A stretch of 64,000 nt of DNA from the NCBI RefSeq assembly GCF_011045125.1, contig NZ_JAAKZF010000030.1:1-64000 (forward strand). Direction: 5' to 3'. Shown here piece by piece: positions 18,157 through 27,699 of the stretch (position 1 is its first letter; each line of letters opens with the position of its first letter). The position numbers and the translations under genes are program-made. Below the pieces are notes generated by a model, which saw only the letters and a list, made by a program, of their open reading frames with translations, ran no database searches and was not told where the DNA came from. The DNA is from Allomesorhizobium camelthorni. GTDB lineage: Bacteria; Pseudomonadota; Alphaproteobacteria; Rhizobiales; Rhizobiaceae.

Positions 18157-20082
18157 TCAGGTCTGGGAGACGGCTTGTACGGTCGTATCGGGTTCCCTGT
18201 CGGGGATATCGTCGAACGAGGCGTAGTTGAGGTGGTAGAGCTTGGAGTAAAGTCCGCCCGCCGCCATTAGCTGGTCGTGGTTGCCGGTCTCGATCACCTG
18301 GCCGTTTTGAAGAACGATGATGCGGTCAGCGCCTCGGATGGTAGCGAGACGGTGGGCGATGACAAGCCCGGTGCGGCCCTCAAGGAGTTTGATCAGGGCC
18401 TTTTGGATCAGCGTTTCCGTGTAGCTGTCGATGTTGGCGGTGGCCTCGTCGAGGACGAGGATCTTGGCGTCGGCGACGAGAGCACGGGCGAAACTGATAA
18501 GCTGGCGTTGACCGAGAGAAAGGTTGCCGCCGCGTTCGCCGAGTTGGGCTTCATACCCGTCGGCAAGGCTCATGATGAAGTCGTGGGCGCCGACCGCCTT
18601 GGCGGCCTCGATCACCTTGTCGCGCGTGGCGTCCGTCTTGTGGTAGCGAATGTTCTCGAAGACCGTCCCGGTGAACAGGAACGGCTCCTGCAGCACCATC
18701 GCGACTTGGCGGCCGAGCGATTCCTGGGTGAGATCGCGCACATCATGTCCGCCGACCAGCACTTGGCCCTGCTGAACATCATAGAAGCGGTGGACGAGGG
18801 CCATCGCGCTCGATTTTCCAGAACCGGTTGGCCCGACCAACGCGACCGTCTCGCCGGGATTGACCCGGAAGGAGACATTTTGCAGCACCGGATGGTTGGG
18901 ATTGTAGCCGAAGGTGACGTTCCTGAACTCGACCGAGCCGTCCATTTCGGGCGAAAGCGCCGTGGCCTCCGATTTGTCCTGGACATCGATCTTGACGTCG
19001 AGCACATCGGTCAGGCGCTTGCCGGAGGCCATGGCGCGCTGCATGATCGAATATTGCAGGGTGAGCGAGCGGATCGGATCAAAGAAGCGCTGGATGTAGA
19101 AAAGGTAGGCGACCAGCACGCCCACATCGATGCGGCCATCCATGACCATGGAGCCGCCGGCGACGATGACGACGGCCATGGCGAGGCCGGTTAGGTCATC
19201 GACGATCGGCACCATGACCTGTGCATATTTGGCAGCGATCAGGTGAGTCCTGAGATTGGCATGAGCCTTGTCGTCATAGAGAATGAAATTCACCTGCTGG
19301 CGGTCCATGGACTGGACGGTGCGCACGCCGTGAATGGCTTCGGCCAGCGCGCCGTTGGCGACCGAATTGGTCTCGTGTGCAGCCATGAAGGCGTCGCGGG
19401 CACGCGGCAGCCAGACGATGCGGACGACGAACAGGACCGGCAGGACCGAGAGCGTCAGGAGGCCGAGGCGGAAGTCGAGCCACAGCATCACGAAAACGAT
19501 GCCGAAGAGAAGCGCAATATCCCCTATGGAAAATAATGAGCTTTCGAGAAATTCCTGCATGGAATTGACGTCGCCTTGCAGGCGGGACATCAGGCGTCCG
19601 ACCTCGGTCTTGTCCATGAAGGAGAGCGAAACCTTCTGCAGGTGGCCGAACATGGCGCGGCGGATGTCGAAGAGGACATTCTCGGCCATTTTCCCCACCA
19701 CCGTTTCCTGTGTGTAGCCGGCGGCGAAATTGATCAAAATCGCGAGAAGGAACGCGCCGGCGGCCGCAAGCAGGGCGGAGCGATCGATGCCTCCCGGAGT
19801 CATGCCGTGGTCGATCGCGTAGCGGATGATCAGCGGGATGAGAAGCTGCGTGCCGGTAAAGATCAGCAATGCGGCAACCGAGATGACCACCATGGCCCGG
19901 TAGGGACGCACGAAGGCCCAGATGCGCCCGATGATGTTCTTGTCGAAAGCCCGGCCGAACATCTCCTCCTCGATACGGTGCGAGCCGACGACCGCGCGCG
20001 GAGGGCGTCTGCCGTCGTCACGCACTTCATTGCGTTCGCTTTCGAGTTCGCCGGCGTGCCCCTGGGCCATCAACGTGCGCAC
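18157..20082 (-). CDS. ABC exporter half-transporter, second subunit
   Basis: A 641-residue MsbA-type half-transporter: six membrane helices (about residues 65-340) and an ATPase domain with Walker A GPTGSGKSS, Walker B ILVLDEATANID with the catalytic Glu, and the signature NLSLGQRQ, where the usual LSGGQ has Leu for Gly. The first 13 bases of the frame overlap the end of the partner gene, and in-frame alternatives are available downstream (MAQGHAGE). It forms the downstream half of a two-gene operon. The substrate is unknown; lipids, peptides or drugs are typical. The degenerate signature is complementary to the degenerate Walker B of the partner, as in heterodimeric exporters. Confidence 0.85.
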   Translation of the reverse strand: MRTLMAQGHAGELESERNEVRDDGRRPPRAVVGSHRIEEEMFGRAFDKNIIGRIWAFVRPYRAMVVISVAALLIFTGTQLLIPLIIRYAIDHGMTPGGIDRSALLAAAGAFLLAILINFAAGYTQETVVGKMAENVLFDIRRAMFGHLQKVSLSFMDKTEVGRLMSRLQGDVNSMQEFLESSLFSIGDIALLFGIVFVMLWLDFRLGLLTLSVLPVLFVVRIVWLPRARDAFMAAHETNSVANGALAEAIHGVRTVQSMDRQQVNFILYDDKAHANLRTHLIAAKYAQVMVPIVDDLTGLAMAVVIVAGGSMVMDGRIDVGVLVAYLFYIQRFFDPIRSLTLQYSIMQRAMASGKRLTDVLDVKIDVQDKSEATALSPEMDGSVEFRNVTFGYNPNHPVLQNVSFRVNPGETVALVGPTGSGKSSAMALVHRFYDVQQGQVLVGGHDVRDLTQESLGRQVAMVLQEPFLFTGTVFENIRYHKTDATRDKVIEAAKAVGAHDFIMSLADGYEAQLGERGGNLSLGQRQLISFARALVADAKILVLDEATANIDSYTETLIQKALIKLLEGRTGLVIAHRLATIRGADRIIVLQNGQVIETGNHDQLMAAGGLYSKLYHLNYASFDDIPDREPDTTVQAVSQT

Positions 20083-21938
20083 CCATACGCGATCACGATG
20101 TCATCACCCGGGCGCACCTGGAGATCGTAAAGGGCCTTGTAGCGGCCTCGCTTCGCCAAAAGCTCTCGATGGGTGCCGCGTTCGACGATCTCGCCGTTGT
20201 CGACGAAAAGGATCTGATCGGCGTGCATGAGGGAATTCAGTCGGTGGGCGATGACGATCGTCACCCGATCGTTGGCGAAACGCCGCACCGCCGCGCGGAT
20301 GCGCTGCTCGGTGGCGGCATCGATCGCGGCGGTTGAGTCGTCGAAAACGACGATCGACGGGAGCAGCATCATGGTGCGAGCAATCGTGAGACGCTGGCGC
20401 TGGCCGCCCGAGAGAGAGACGCCGCGTTCGCCCACGACCGTCTCGTAGCCTGCTGGCAGGCCGAGGATGTAGTTGTGCAGCTGGGCGGATTCGCTGGCGC
20501 GCTCGATCCGCTGTTCCTTCGCCCAGGGATCGCCATAAGCGATGTTGTTCTCGATCGTGGTGGTGAACAGGAATGCATCCTGCTGTGCGACCGCAACCGC
20601 CTTGCGAAGCGTCGCGAGGGTGACTTTGCGGATGTCCTGCCCATCAAGCGTGATGGCGCCCCCCGTGACGTCGTAAAAGCGGGGGATCAGGTGAGCCATT
20701 GTCGATTTGCCCGAACCCGGCGGACCGACGATCGCGATTGTCTCGCCCCTACGGGCCTCAAAGTTGATATTCTTCAGGATCGCGCGGTTTCCACTGCCAG
20801 GATATGCAAATGAGACATTGTCGAAGCGCAAAGTGCCTTCGCTGATCTCGAGGGGTCTGGCGTCGGGAGCATCCCTGATCGTGATATCCTGGTCGAGGAG
20901 ACTGAAGAGACGCGAACCGCAAGTGGAAGCGCGAGCGAAGGCATTGACCATCAGCCCGATCTGGCGGACGGGCATTTGCAGGATCGTCATGAAGGTCAGG
21001 AACTTCGCGAGCGTCCCGACGCCGATCTCGCCGGCGATGATCTTGTTGCCACCGATCCAGAGGACCAATCCCATGGCGAAAAAGAAGGACAAGGTCATCG
21101 CCGACGTGTTGGGCACGTAGATGTCAACGCGGTCGTGGGCGAGGTCGAGCGCGCTCTTTGAGGCGCGGTCGAACTTCAGCATTTCATAAGCCTGCGCCGC
21201 AAAAGCCCGGACGACGCGGGTGCCTCCGAGATTTTCCTCCATCACGCGGCTTAAGACCGAAAGCCGCTCCTGCAGGCCGAGCCAGGTGACGCGCAGCCTA
21301 AGCTGCGTGACCGACGAGCGCCAGGCGACGAAAGGCACGAAGCTCAGTGCGACGAGGCCGAGCGCCGGGTCGGTGGAGATCATCACGTAGGCGCCGATCG
21401 CGATCAGCATGGTGAGCATGAGCGCGCGAACCAGGGCGGTGGAAAAAAACATCCGCACGCCTTCGACATCGAGCATGCCGATGGTGATCAGATCGCCTGA
21501 ATGCACCCGGTCGTGAAAGGAAAAGCTGAGACGCTGGATCTTCTCGTAACAAGCGAGCCGCAGTTCGTACGCGACGTGATGCCCGACCGCTTCGGCAAAA
21601 TAGTTCTGCGCCATCGTAAAAAGGCCGCGTAGCGCGCTGACGGCGAGCAGCAGGAGAGCCAAACTCCAGAGCGCCTGTTCTGCCGCGGCGCCCGTGACAC
21701 CGCCCCCGATGGCTGTCTGGCTCTGGTCGACGGCGCGGCCGAGAAGCTGGGGAATGAGCAACTGGAGGATTACCGCTACGAGCGTCGAGCCGATGGCGAA
21801 GGCGACCTGCCACGGGTGCCGCAAGTTCATGCGCGTAATGCGCAGCAGCGTGCTCAGGCCGCGGCCCCAACCGGCCGCTTCCACATGCGTGAACGAATTC
21901 AGAGGCTTCGTCGCGCTGCCAGTAGCTTCACTGCTCAC
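20070..21938 (-). CDS. ABC exporter half-transporter, first subunit (degenerate ATP site)
   Basis: A 622-residue exporter half with six membrane helices (about 40-330), Walker A GPPGSGKST, a canonical signature LSGGQRQRLTIARTM and a Walker B VVFDDSTAAID in which the catalytic Glu is replaced by Asp. This is the pattern of the non-hydrolysing site in heterodimeric exporters such as TM287/288 and BmrCD. Together with the 18157-20082 product it should form one transporter in the inner membrane. It lies between nodL and the nif block. No promoter of nod-box or sigma54 type was seen upstream. Confidence 0.87.
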   Translation of the reverse strand: MSSEATGSATKPLNSFTHVEAAGWGRGLSTLLRITRMNLRHPWQVAFAIGSTLVAVILQLLIPQLLGRAVDQSQTAIGGGVTGAAAEQALWSLALLLLAVSALRGLFTMAQNYFAEAVGHHVAYELRLACYEKIQRLSFSFHDRVHSGDLITIGMLDVEGVRMFFSTALVRALMLTMLIAIGAYVMISTDPALGLVALSFVPFVAWRSSVTQLRLRVTWLGLQERLSVLSRVMEENLGGTRVVRAFAAQAYEMLKFDRASKSALDLAHDRVDIYVPNTSAMTLSFFFAMGLVLWIGGNKIIAGEIGVGTLAKFLTFMTILQMPVRQIGLMVNAFARASTCGSRLFSLLDQDITIRDAPDARPLEISEGTLRFDNVSFAYPGSGNRAILKNINFEARRGETIAIVGPPGSGKSTMAHLIPRFYDVTGGAITLDGQDIRKVTLATLRKAVAVAQQDAFLFTTTIENNIAYGDPWAKEQRIERASESAQLHNYILGLPAGYETVVGERGVSLSGGQRQRLTIARTMMLLPSIVVFDDSTAAIDAATEQRIRAAVRRFANDRVTIVIAHRLNSLMHADQILFVDNGEIVERGTHRELLAKRGRYKALYDLQVRPGDDIVIAYGCAR

Positions 21939-22001
21939 GGGTGTGTTCCAAACTGAATGTTGCGCCCTCCGGACGCCCCACCATCAAAGGCGCCCGACAT
22001 G

Positions 22002-22907
22002 CTAATCCTGGCCATCATCTGCAGCAGTGCCTTCTCCGACAAGCCGGTCCGCGGCTTCACCTAACGGCACGTCGATGACCGTGATTGCGCTCGATGCAAG
22101 GAAACGGGCTTCGTTTTTGGTTAGTGTTGCTGCGTCGATGACCGCAAAATGTGGACCTTTGGAGCGCTTCATGATCTGCCAGGCGTAGGTGCGCAGCATC
22201 TGATCATTGAAGCGGCAGCCGACGAAGAAAAGGCCACGGCTGATGCGCCGTTCCTTCACCACGTCAGGGATCGGCGTCTGGATATCGATTTCGGTTAGGA
22301 CTTCGACATAGTCTGAATCCGCGACGAGGAAATTTACGGCCGGCCTAATGCTGCCGTGAGGCGAATACAGAACCGTCTTCGCCGTTGATCCGGGTTCGAG
22401 TTCTCTCCCGGACAAGTCGTAGGTTTTGGTCCAGATGTTACCGATTTCGTTCGCCCGCGTGACGCCTTGTATCTCGACGGCGTCCGTTCGGCCGGCCTTT
22501 GCAAGGGCCGCACGCATCGCGCCGTCGTACCAGCTGTCGATGATGAGGGAGAGCGGCAGCGCTGCGATCCAGGCGTGGAGGACGGTCGGCTCCGCCGCCG
22601 CTGCGAATATCTCGGCCATCCACGCTTGAAGTGTGCGGCGATGCCGGCGCTGTTCGATGAACTGCGCGACCGACCACATATTGGTGCGAATCTTGGAAGG
22701 GGCTGGCGCCCTCGCGTTGAGCGCCGCGGCGACGGCTTCCGGGGTGCACGGTACAGGCGGTTCCGCGGAGCTGAGCCGGAGCAGACCTGGACCGAGATAC
22801 GGGATCACCTTGTCGGCCGCGAGCGCTGCGTTGAGCAGGTCAAGCAGCTCTTTGGCAAAACTGCCCCGGATGACGACGAGGTGGCGCGAGGTCAGGATCG
22901 TGTTCAT
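22002..22907 (-). CDS. SIR2-like domain protein in the nif operon
   Basis: A 301-residue protein with KVIPYLGPGLLRL near residue 33, which resembles the NAD-binding start of SIR2-like (PF13289-type) proteins, then LHAWIAALPLSLIIDSWYDG, YSPHGSIRPAVNFLVADSDY and RGLFFVGCRFNDQMLRTYAW, which is the end of such a fold. It is the last gene of the nifB-fdxN-nifZ-nifT unit, 40 bases after nifT and on the same strand. I recall SIR2-like genes beside nifT/nifZ in other diazotrophs, but their function is not known to me. NAD hydrolysis, deacylation of a nitrogenase factor or a defence-type role are all open. Confidence 0.7.
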   Translation of the reverse strand: MNTILTSRHLVVIRGSFAKELLDLLNAALAADKVIPYLGPGLLRLSSAEPPVPCTPEAVAAALNARAPAPSKIRTNMWSVAQFIEQRRHRRTLQAWMAEIFAAAAEPTVLHAWIAALPLSLIIDSWYDGAMRAALAKAGRTDAVEIQGVTRANEIGNIWTKTYDLSGRELEPGSTAKTVLYSPHGSIRPAVNFLVADSDYVEVLTEIDIQTPIPDVVKERRISRGLFFVGCRFNDQMLRTYAWQIMKRSKGPHFAVIDAATLTKNEARFLASSAITVIDVPLGEAADRLVGEGTAADDGQD

Positions 22908-22947
22908 GCTCGCTTCCTCTCGCCGCGCTCTCTATCAACCCGCCGCA

Positions 22948-23160
22948 TCAGTCCTCGTCGGAAATCTTCCTTGCCTCGACGGTGATCGGCAAACGCGTAT
23001 CCCGCGGAAGGTCGGGTAGGACGAGTCGCCAGCCGTTCCTGAGCGTTACGGTCCCGCCCCACAAGTCTTCCTTCTCGATTTTGACGATGGGCTCTTCGAG
23101 ATCCTTTTTGGGGACATAAGCTGACAAGCCAGCATCGGTCCTGCGGATCATTACTTTCAT
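22948..23160 (-). CDS. nifT: NifT/FixU protein
   Basis: From the ATG at 23160 a 70-residue protein starts MKVMIRRTDAGLSAYVPKKD and ends LPITVEARKISDED, the standard NifT pattern with LWGGTVTLRNGW between. Its role in nitrogenase maturation is not defined, and mutants in other species have weak phenotypes. Its start overlaps the end of nifZ by four bases (ATGA), so the two are coupled. The open frame runs further upstream, but that part belongs to nifZ in another frame. Confidence 0.93.
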   Translation of the reverse strand: MKVMIRRTDAGLSAYVPKKDLEEPIVKIEKEDLWGGTVTLRNGWRLVLPDLPRDTRLPITVEARKISDED

Positions 23161-23465
23161 GGCCGTTCCTTCATTAGCAGTGCTTCGGGAGTCTCGGCTT
23201 TGTCGAGGCTCATCAATTCGCGCGCCCGCATGCCGACCACCGTGCCACGATCGACCCATTCGACCGCATAGATGAAGAACTGCTGGAGAAAGGTGCCAAC
23301 GTCGCGCACATAACCCTCGTCGCCCTTCCGCACGAGGTTTTCGCCGATCTCCCTGCCAGGATAGGTGCCGTCATTCTTTATGTGGCGTGTGGCGCGGACC
23401 CGCTCACCGGGCATAAATCGTGGAGGCCTGCGGATTTCGATCTCCTGTTCGCGTCCGAGCCACAT
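23157..23465 (-). CDS. nifZ: NifZ, nitrogenase P-cluster maturation factor
   Basis: A 102-residue protein with FMPGERVRATRHIKNDGTYP, GENLVRKGDEGYVRDVGTFL and YAVEWVDRGTVVGMR, which is the NifZ SH3-like fold. NifZ assists formation of the second P-cluster in the MoFe protein. It lies between fdxN and nifT in the nifB unit; GAAAGGAGGGAACGGCC provides a strong ribosome site. Confidence 0.93.
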   Translation of the reverse strand: MWLGREQEIEIRRPPRFMPGERVRATRHIKNDGTYPGREIGENLVRKGDEGYVRDVGTFLQQFFIYAVEWVDRGTVVGMRARELMSLDKAETPEALLMKERP

Positions 23466-23550
23466 GGCCGTTCCCTCCTTTCTCGAGGCTGCAGGTTGGT
23501 GATAAAGGAGTTCCAGGCGGCCCAGACCGTATCGGCTGCCGAATTGGACG

Positions 23551-23745
23551 TCAGGCAGGAACGCAGGTCTTCGGCACCGGACATACCGAGGCGCATTGCT
23601 GCGTATCGAAGGCCCCCTCGCATTCGGTGCACTTGTCCCGCTCGATCACGTAGCTCTCGCCCTTGAACTTGATCGCTCCGGAGGGACATTCGAACTCGCA
23701 GGCGCCGCATTGGGTGCATTGGGATGCGATGATCTTAAAAGCCAT
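23551..23745 (-). CDS. fdxN: FdxN, 2[4Fe-4S] ferredoxin
   Basis: A 64-residue bacterial-type ferredoxin with the cluster ligands in [14 protein letters not shown] and [19 protein letters not shown], the second motif having the insert typical of nif ferredoxins. FdxN is thought to supply electrons to nitrogenase or to NifB; in S. meliloti it is needed for nitrogen fixation. It follows nifB by 33 bases in the same operon, with a CAGGAG ribosome site. Confidence 0.95.
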   Translation of the reverse strand: MAFKIIASQCTQCGACEFECPSGAIKFKGESYVIERDKCTECEGAFDTQQCASVCPVPKTCVPA

Positions 23746-23778
23746 TTTAACTCCTGGTTCGGTGGGAAATGAGACGGC

Positions 23779-25260
23779 TCAGGCCGTCGCCGCCAGCGGC
23801 TGGACCCCAAACTCGGCGGCGTAAAGCGCGCTGATTGCGGTCTCGATGTAGTCGTGGCCATAAGCGTCGATCGCTCGGATTCCAGCTTCCGCGAGCTGAT
23901 CCTTGGGGCAATCTCCGATCTTGGCGCACAGCACGATGTTTATGCCTTCCAGCGCAACGATGATGCCTTCGAGGGTGGCCTTTTCGCCCCACCCTCCGAG
24001 GCAATATTGCTCGATTTTGCGATGCCCGACGAAGCTGATCCCCCTCGGCGAGGCCTCATACACCTGGAATTCCTTCGCATGGCCGAAATGGTCGTTGACA
24101 CGGCCGCCGCCCTTAGTCGCCACCGCGACGAGAAGGGACTTGCCGGAGCTCGCTGCCTTGAGCATTCCGATCGCCTCTCTCCTGGCCGCCACGTGATCGT
24201 GGCGCTCGCGCGCGACCACCTCCCGATAGGCCTCGCGCTTGGTGGCGTCGTAGGTGACCTCGCCGGGAATCCGGTCGAGTGTGAATTCCTGGCCACCATC
24301 CTCGCCGAGCAGACCGACGGCGTCAGCCCGGCACTGCCGGCAGTGGCGCATCAACTTGGCGCCGCCCTCGAGACGATCCTGAAGAGCCTTCAGCTCCATT
24401 GCATTTGGGCCGCGCTGCCCGGTCAGGCCGTAATGCGTACCGTGCGCCGGGTCGGAAATCAGGGGCATGACGTTGTGCAGGAACGCGCCGCGCTCCTTGA
24501 CCCATTCATTCACCTCGATCAGATGCTCGTCGTTCACTCCAGGGATCATCACCGAATTGATTTTGGTGAGGATGCCGCGCGCGGTCAGCATCTCCAGGCC
24601 CAACATCTGTCGCTCGTGCAGGATCCGGGCGGCTTCGATGCCGGCGTAGCGGCGCTGGTCGTAAAAGATCCAGGGATAGATCTTTGCGCCGACTTCCGGG
24701 TCGACCATGTTGATGGTGATCGTCACGTGGTCGACATTCATTTCGGCAAGCTCGGCGACATGGTCCGGAAGCGCGAGCCCATTGGTGGAGATGCACAGCT
24801 TGATGTCGGGGATTTCTCTGGCGACTTGTTCGAACGTTGCCTTTGTCTTTTTCCAGTCGTAACAGGCATCGCCCGGTCCGGCGATGCCGAGCACGGAAAG
24901 CTGCGGCACTTCATTGGCGACCGTGATCACCTTGCGTAGCGCCTGGTCGGGGGTCAGCTTTTCCGAGACGACCCCAGGCCGGCTTTCGTTGGCGCAGTCA
25001 TATTTGCGATTGCAGTAGTTGCACTGGATGTTGCAAGCCGGTGCGACTGCGACGTGCATGCGCGCAAAATAGTGGTGCGCTTCTTCTGAAAAGCAGGGGT
25101 GATCCTTGACCTTCTCCCAGATAGCCGGATCCATGTCGTCCTGCTTTCCCGACAAGCCGCAGGACGAAGATGCGCAGCCACCCGATTGCGCGGTCGCCAG
25201 CAGTTGGTCGAAGGATGTCGTGCTGGTCAGGCTCTGAAGCGAAACTATCGGCGCGGGCAT
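23779..25260 (-). CDS. nifB: NifB, radical SAM FeMo-cofactor precursor synthase
   Basis: A 493-residue protein. The radical-SAM ligands are in CNIQCNYC at about residue 75-82; other family stretches are SVLGIAGPGDACYDWKKT, the MRHCRQCRADAVG region, and a C-terminal NifX-like domain (GGGRVNDHFGHAKEFQVYE). It fuses two [4Fe-4S] clusters with a SAM-derived carbide to form NifB-co. It heads the operon nifB-fdxN-nifZ-nifT-SIR2-like. A sigma54 promoter lies at 25301-25315 and a NifA site at 25390-25405. Confidence 0.97.
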   Translation of the reverse strand: MPAPIVSLQSLTSTTSFDQLLATAQSGGCASSSCGLSGKQDDMDPAIWEKVKDHPCFSEEAHHYFARMHVAVAPACNIQCNYCNRKYDCANESRPGVVSEKLTPDQALRKVITVANEVPQLSVLGIAGPGDACYDWKKTKATFEQVAREIPDIKLCISTNGLALPDHVAELAEMNVDHVTITINMVDPEVGAKIYPWIFYDQRRYAGIEAARILHERQMLGLEMLTARGILTKINSVMIPGVNDEHLIEVNEWVKERGAFLHNVMPLISDPAHGTHYGLTGQRGPNAMELKALQDRLEGGAKLMRHCRQCRADAVGLLGEDGGQEFTLDRIPGEVTYDATKREAYREVVARERHDHVAARREAIGMLKAASSGKSLLVAVATKGGGRVNDHFGHAKEFQVYEASPRGISFVGHRKIEQYCLGGWGEKATLEGIIVALEGINIVLCAKIGDCPKDQLAEAGIRAIDAYGHDYIETAISALYAAEFGVQPLAATA

Positions 25261-25300
25261 CGAACGGCTCCGTTGCTGGGTGAACGTCGCAGTTCAAAGC

Positions 25301-25315
25301 GCAAGAGCTATGCCA
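25301..25315 (-). promoter_or_regulatory. Sigma54 -24/-12 promoter of nifB
   Basis: On the minus strand TGGCATAGCTCTTGC matches TGGCAYR-N4-TTGC. It is 41 bases upstream of the nifB start codon. Confidence 0.88.
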
Positions 25316-25389
25316 ACTCAAAGAGTCGATTTTAATACACTAACTGGCTTTTCGTGTCGGATTCTGTCGGTTTGCTCCGACACAATTTT

Positions 25390-25405
25390 TGTCGGGCTTC
25401 CGACA
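25390..25405. promoter_or_regulatory. NifA upstream activator site for nifB
   Basis: tgtcgggcttccgaca is a TGT-N10-ACA palindrome, the NifA-binding consensus, 75 bases upstream of the nifB promoter. A longer-spaced tgtcgg...ccgaca (N12) follows nearer to the promoter. Confidence 0.85.
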
Positions 25406-25497
25406 CTGGACAAGAGAATCGGGTCGCGAAGGGCACCGCGTCTCAGGGACAGTGCAGGAGGGCTATTCCGGCCTGACGTTTGATGTCGACAGGACCT

Positions 25498-27255
25498 CTA
25501 GAATTTCTTCACCTCGATACCATGCCGGCGCAGGGCGTAGCCGATTTGCCGCGGCGTGAGGCCGAGGATACGAGCCGCCTTGGCCTGAACCCAGCCGGCC
25601 TTGTCCATCGCATCGACCAGCCGGTCGCGTTCCGTCAGACGCGGCAAAGCGGGATCGTTCGGATCCCCGGCCTTGAGGGGCGATACCTTACCCTCCGAGA
25701 CGCCGATGCGCCTGGTCGGCGGCCGCGATCCAACCGGTATTATTTTGTCCTGTGTGAGCTCGCCGATGGCATTGCCGCCATGCGAACGGCCGGCTCCTTT
25801 CCAGAGAAGCGAAGAAAGGCACTGGCTATTTTTGCAGGCGAAATCCGATGGAGTGATCGTCCTTGAACGCGCAAGTGTGGCCGTCCTTTGCACGCAGTTT
25901 TCAAGCTCCCGGACGTTACCAGGGAAGTAGCATTGCGAGATGAGTTCAAGCGCCGACGGCGCGAAGGCGAGCTCGCGATGGTTCTCCTTGTTGAATCGGT
26001 CGAGGAAGGCGTTGGCAAGGCGTGGAATATCACCGGGTCGCTCTCGCAGTGGGGGCAGGATGATTGGCACCACATTGATGCGGTAGTAAAGGTCGGCCCT
26101 GAACTCCCCATTCACGACAGCCGTCTCGAGATCCTTGTTGGTCGCGCATATGAGGCGGACGTCGACCTGCAGCGTCCTGGTGCCGCCGACTCGCTCCAGT
26201 TCGCCTTCCTGCAAGACGCGCAACAACTTAGCTTGAAAGGCAGGCGAAATCTCGCCGATTTCGTCAAGCAGCAGTGTTCCGCCATTTGCCAGTTCAAAAC
26301 GGCCGGCGCGCTGGGAGATAGCTCCGGTGAAGGCGCCCTTTTCATGCCCAAACAGCTCCGATTCCAGAACGCTTTCAGACAGTGCTGCGCAGTTCAATTT
26401 GACGAAAGACTTCTTCCTCCGACGTGAGAGCTTATGGATGGCTTGCGCAAAGAATTCCTTGCCGGTGCCGCTTTCGCCCCGCAGAAGCACGGTGGAATTG
26501 GTTCTTGCTACGACCGAGACGGTTTCAAGCACCCGCTTGAGTGGGGCACTTTCCCCAATGATCCCGTCGATTTTGAAATGCGAACGCCGGGCGGAGCAGG
26601 TCCTCTCCTCGTCGAGCGATTTCTCCGGTCTCCATTGCTCGTCGACATTCCGCTGGCGATCTGTACTCAGCATGCGATGGAGACGGATGGTCCGGCCGAC
26701 AAGGTTGGCGACCATGGCCAGGAAGCGCATGTCCTCGTCGTAACGGAAACCGGTGGCGCTGTTCTCGACACGGTCGATCGACAATGTCCCAAGGATCTTA
26801 TGCTCGGCCTTTACGGGGACACCGACAAAGGCAATTGGGATGTCGTTGTTGCTCGAAGACGTTTGAAGGTCAGCCTCAAATAATTGGGACTTGCGGACAT
26901 CCGGTATGAGGAGCGGCGTCCCCGTAGCGACGATTTGGTCTATTACGGCCTGCGGTATGGCGCGGCGAGTGCCTGATGGAGGTGGGTGGGTGTTGCCGGC
27001 AGTTGCGGTAATCTCCGGCTCTCCTCCAGCGTCCAGGATAACGATTGCTCCGTGACGCATTTGCAGAAACGACGGGAGGATGTTCACGACATTGGCGAGC
27101 GTAATCTCCAGCCGGGCGGGAGCCGTCAGGACCTTCGATATCTCGTAGATTCCCCTAAGCGAGACATCTGCTTGGGGCATGCTTTTGATGGGTGGTTCAG
27201 GCCGGGTGTCCCAAGGCCCTGCTTCATCGACCCGGTCCCGCGGTATGTGAGCCAT
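25498..27255 (-). CDS. nifA: NifA, oxygen-sensitive activator of nif/fix genes
   Basis: A 585-residue activator: N-terminal GAF domain (about 40-195), AAA+ domain with Walker A GESGTGKE and GAFTGA for sigma54 contact, and a C-terminal helix-turn-helix ([20 protein letters not shown]). Between them is C-X11-C-X19-C-X4-C ([13 protein letters not shown] ... CKNSQC), the motif that makes rhizobial NifA sensitive to oxygen. It activates the TGT-N10-ACA promoters noted here with RpoN. It follows fixX by 132 bases on the same strand, so read-through from fixABCX, as in S. meliloti, is likely. It is the intact nifA; a broken second copy is at 14660-16340. Confidence 0.96.
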   Translation of the reverse strand: MAHIPRDRVDEAGPWDTRPEPPIKSMPQADVSLRGIYEISKVLTAPARLEITLANVVNILPSFLQMRHGAIVILDAGGEPEITATAGNTHPPPSGTRRAIPQAVIDQIVATGTPLLIPDVRKSQLFEADLQTSSSNNDIPIAFVGVPVKAEHKILGTLSIDRVENSATGFRYDEDMRFLAMVANLVGRTIRLHRMLSTDRQRNVDEQWRPEKSLDEERTCSARRSHFKIDGIIGESAPLKRVLETVSVVARTNSTVLLRGESGTGKEFFAQAIHKLSRRRKKSFVKLNCAALSESVLESELFGHEKGAFTGAISQRAGRFELANGGTLLLDEIGEISPAFQAKLLRVLQEGELERVGGTRTLQVDVRLICATNKDLETAVVNGEFRADLYYRINVVPIILPPLRERPGDIPRLANAFLDRFNKENHRELAFAPSALELISQCYFPGNVRELENCVQRTATLARSRTITPSDFACKNSQCLSSLLWKGAGRSHGGNAIGELTQDKIIPVGSRPPTRRIGVSEGKVSPLKAGDPNDPALPRLTERDRLVDAMDKAGWVQAKAARILGLTPRQIGYALRRHGIEVKKF

Positions 27256-27387
27256 GGAAACACGCCTCAGGTGTTGTTCAGGAGGCTCCTCCCAAGCGCC
27301 TTTCTGATAATCCCAGCAAAGGTTTGATGTTCATCTTGACGCAACTCCAGGCGTACTACGGTTCACGCTCTTGAAAGGGTGTGCCAG

Positions 27388-27687
27388 TCATCCGAACTTG
27401 AAGAGGACACCGAAGCCGCCGCGCGGATAGTTCCACTCGATCTCGCCACTGGGCTCGCACAATATCCGGCAGGTGCCGCACTCCATGCAGCCGTCGGCGG
27501 TGATCTCTACTTGGCCCTTGTCGTTCAACTCATAGCATTTCGCCGGGCAGACGTGGGTCAGCGCGAGCAAGTTCGCGCTTGGCCTCTCGTGCGGTCGCAC
27601 TTTAATATGCGGGCGGCCGGAATCGATCAGGTAGCGGTTCTGGTAAAGCTTGTCTTCGACACGTAACTTCGTCACTGCGATCGTCAT
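27388..27687 (-). CDS. fixX: FixX, ferredoxin-like protein
   Basis: A 99-residue protein with the ferredoxin ligands in [13 protein letters not shown] and an upstream [12 protein letters not shown], and the terminal [14 protein letters not shown] conserved in FixX. It is the last member of the electron-transfer complex FixABCX and carries Fe-S clusters that pass electrons toward nitrogenase. It follows fixC by 12 bases. Confidence 0.96.
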   Translation of the reverse strand: MTIAVTKLRVEDKLYQNRYLIDSGRPHIKVRPHERPSANLLALTHVCPAKCYELNDKGQVEITADGCMECGTCRILCEPSGEIEWNYPRGGFGVLFKFG

Positions 27688-27699
27688 CTCGTCTCCCCC

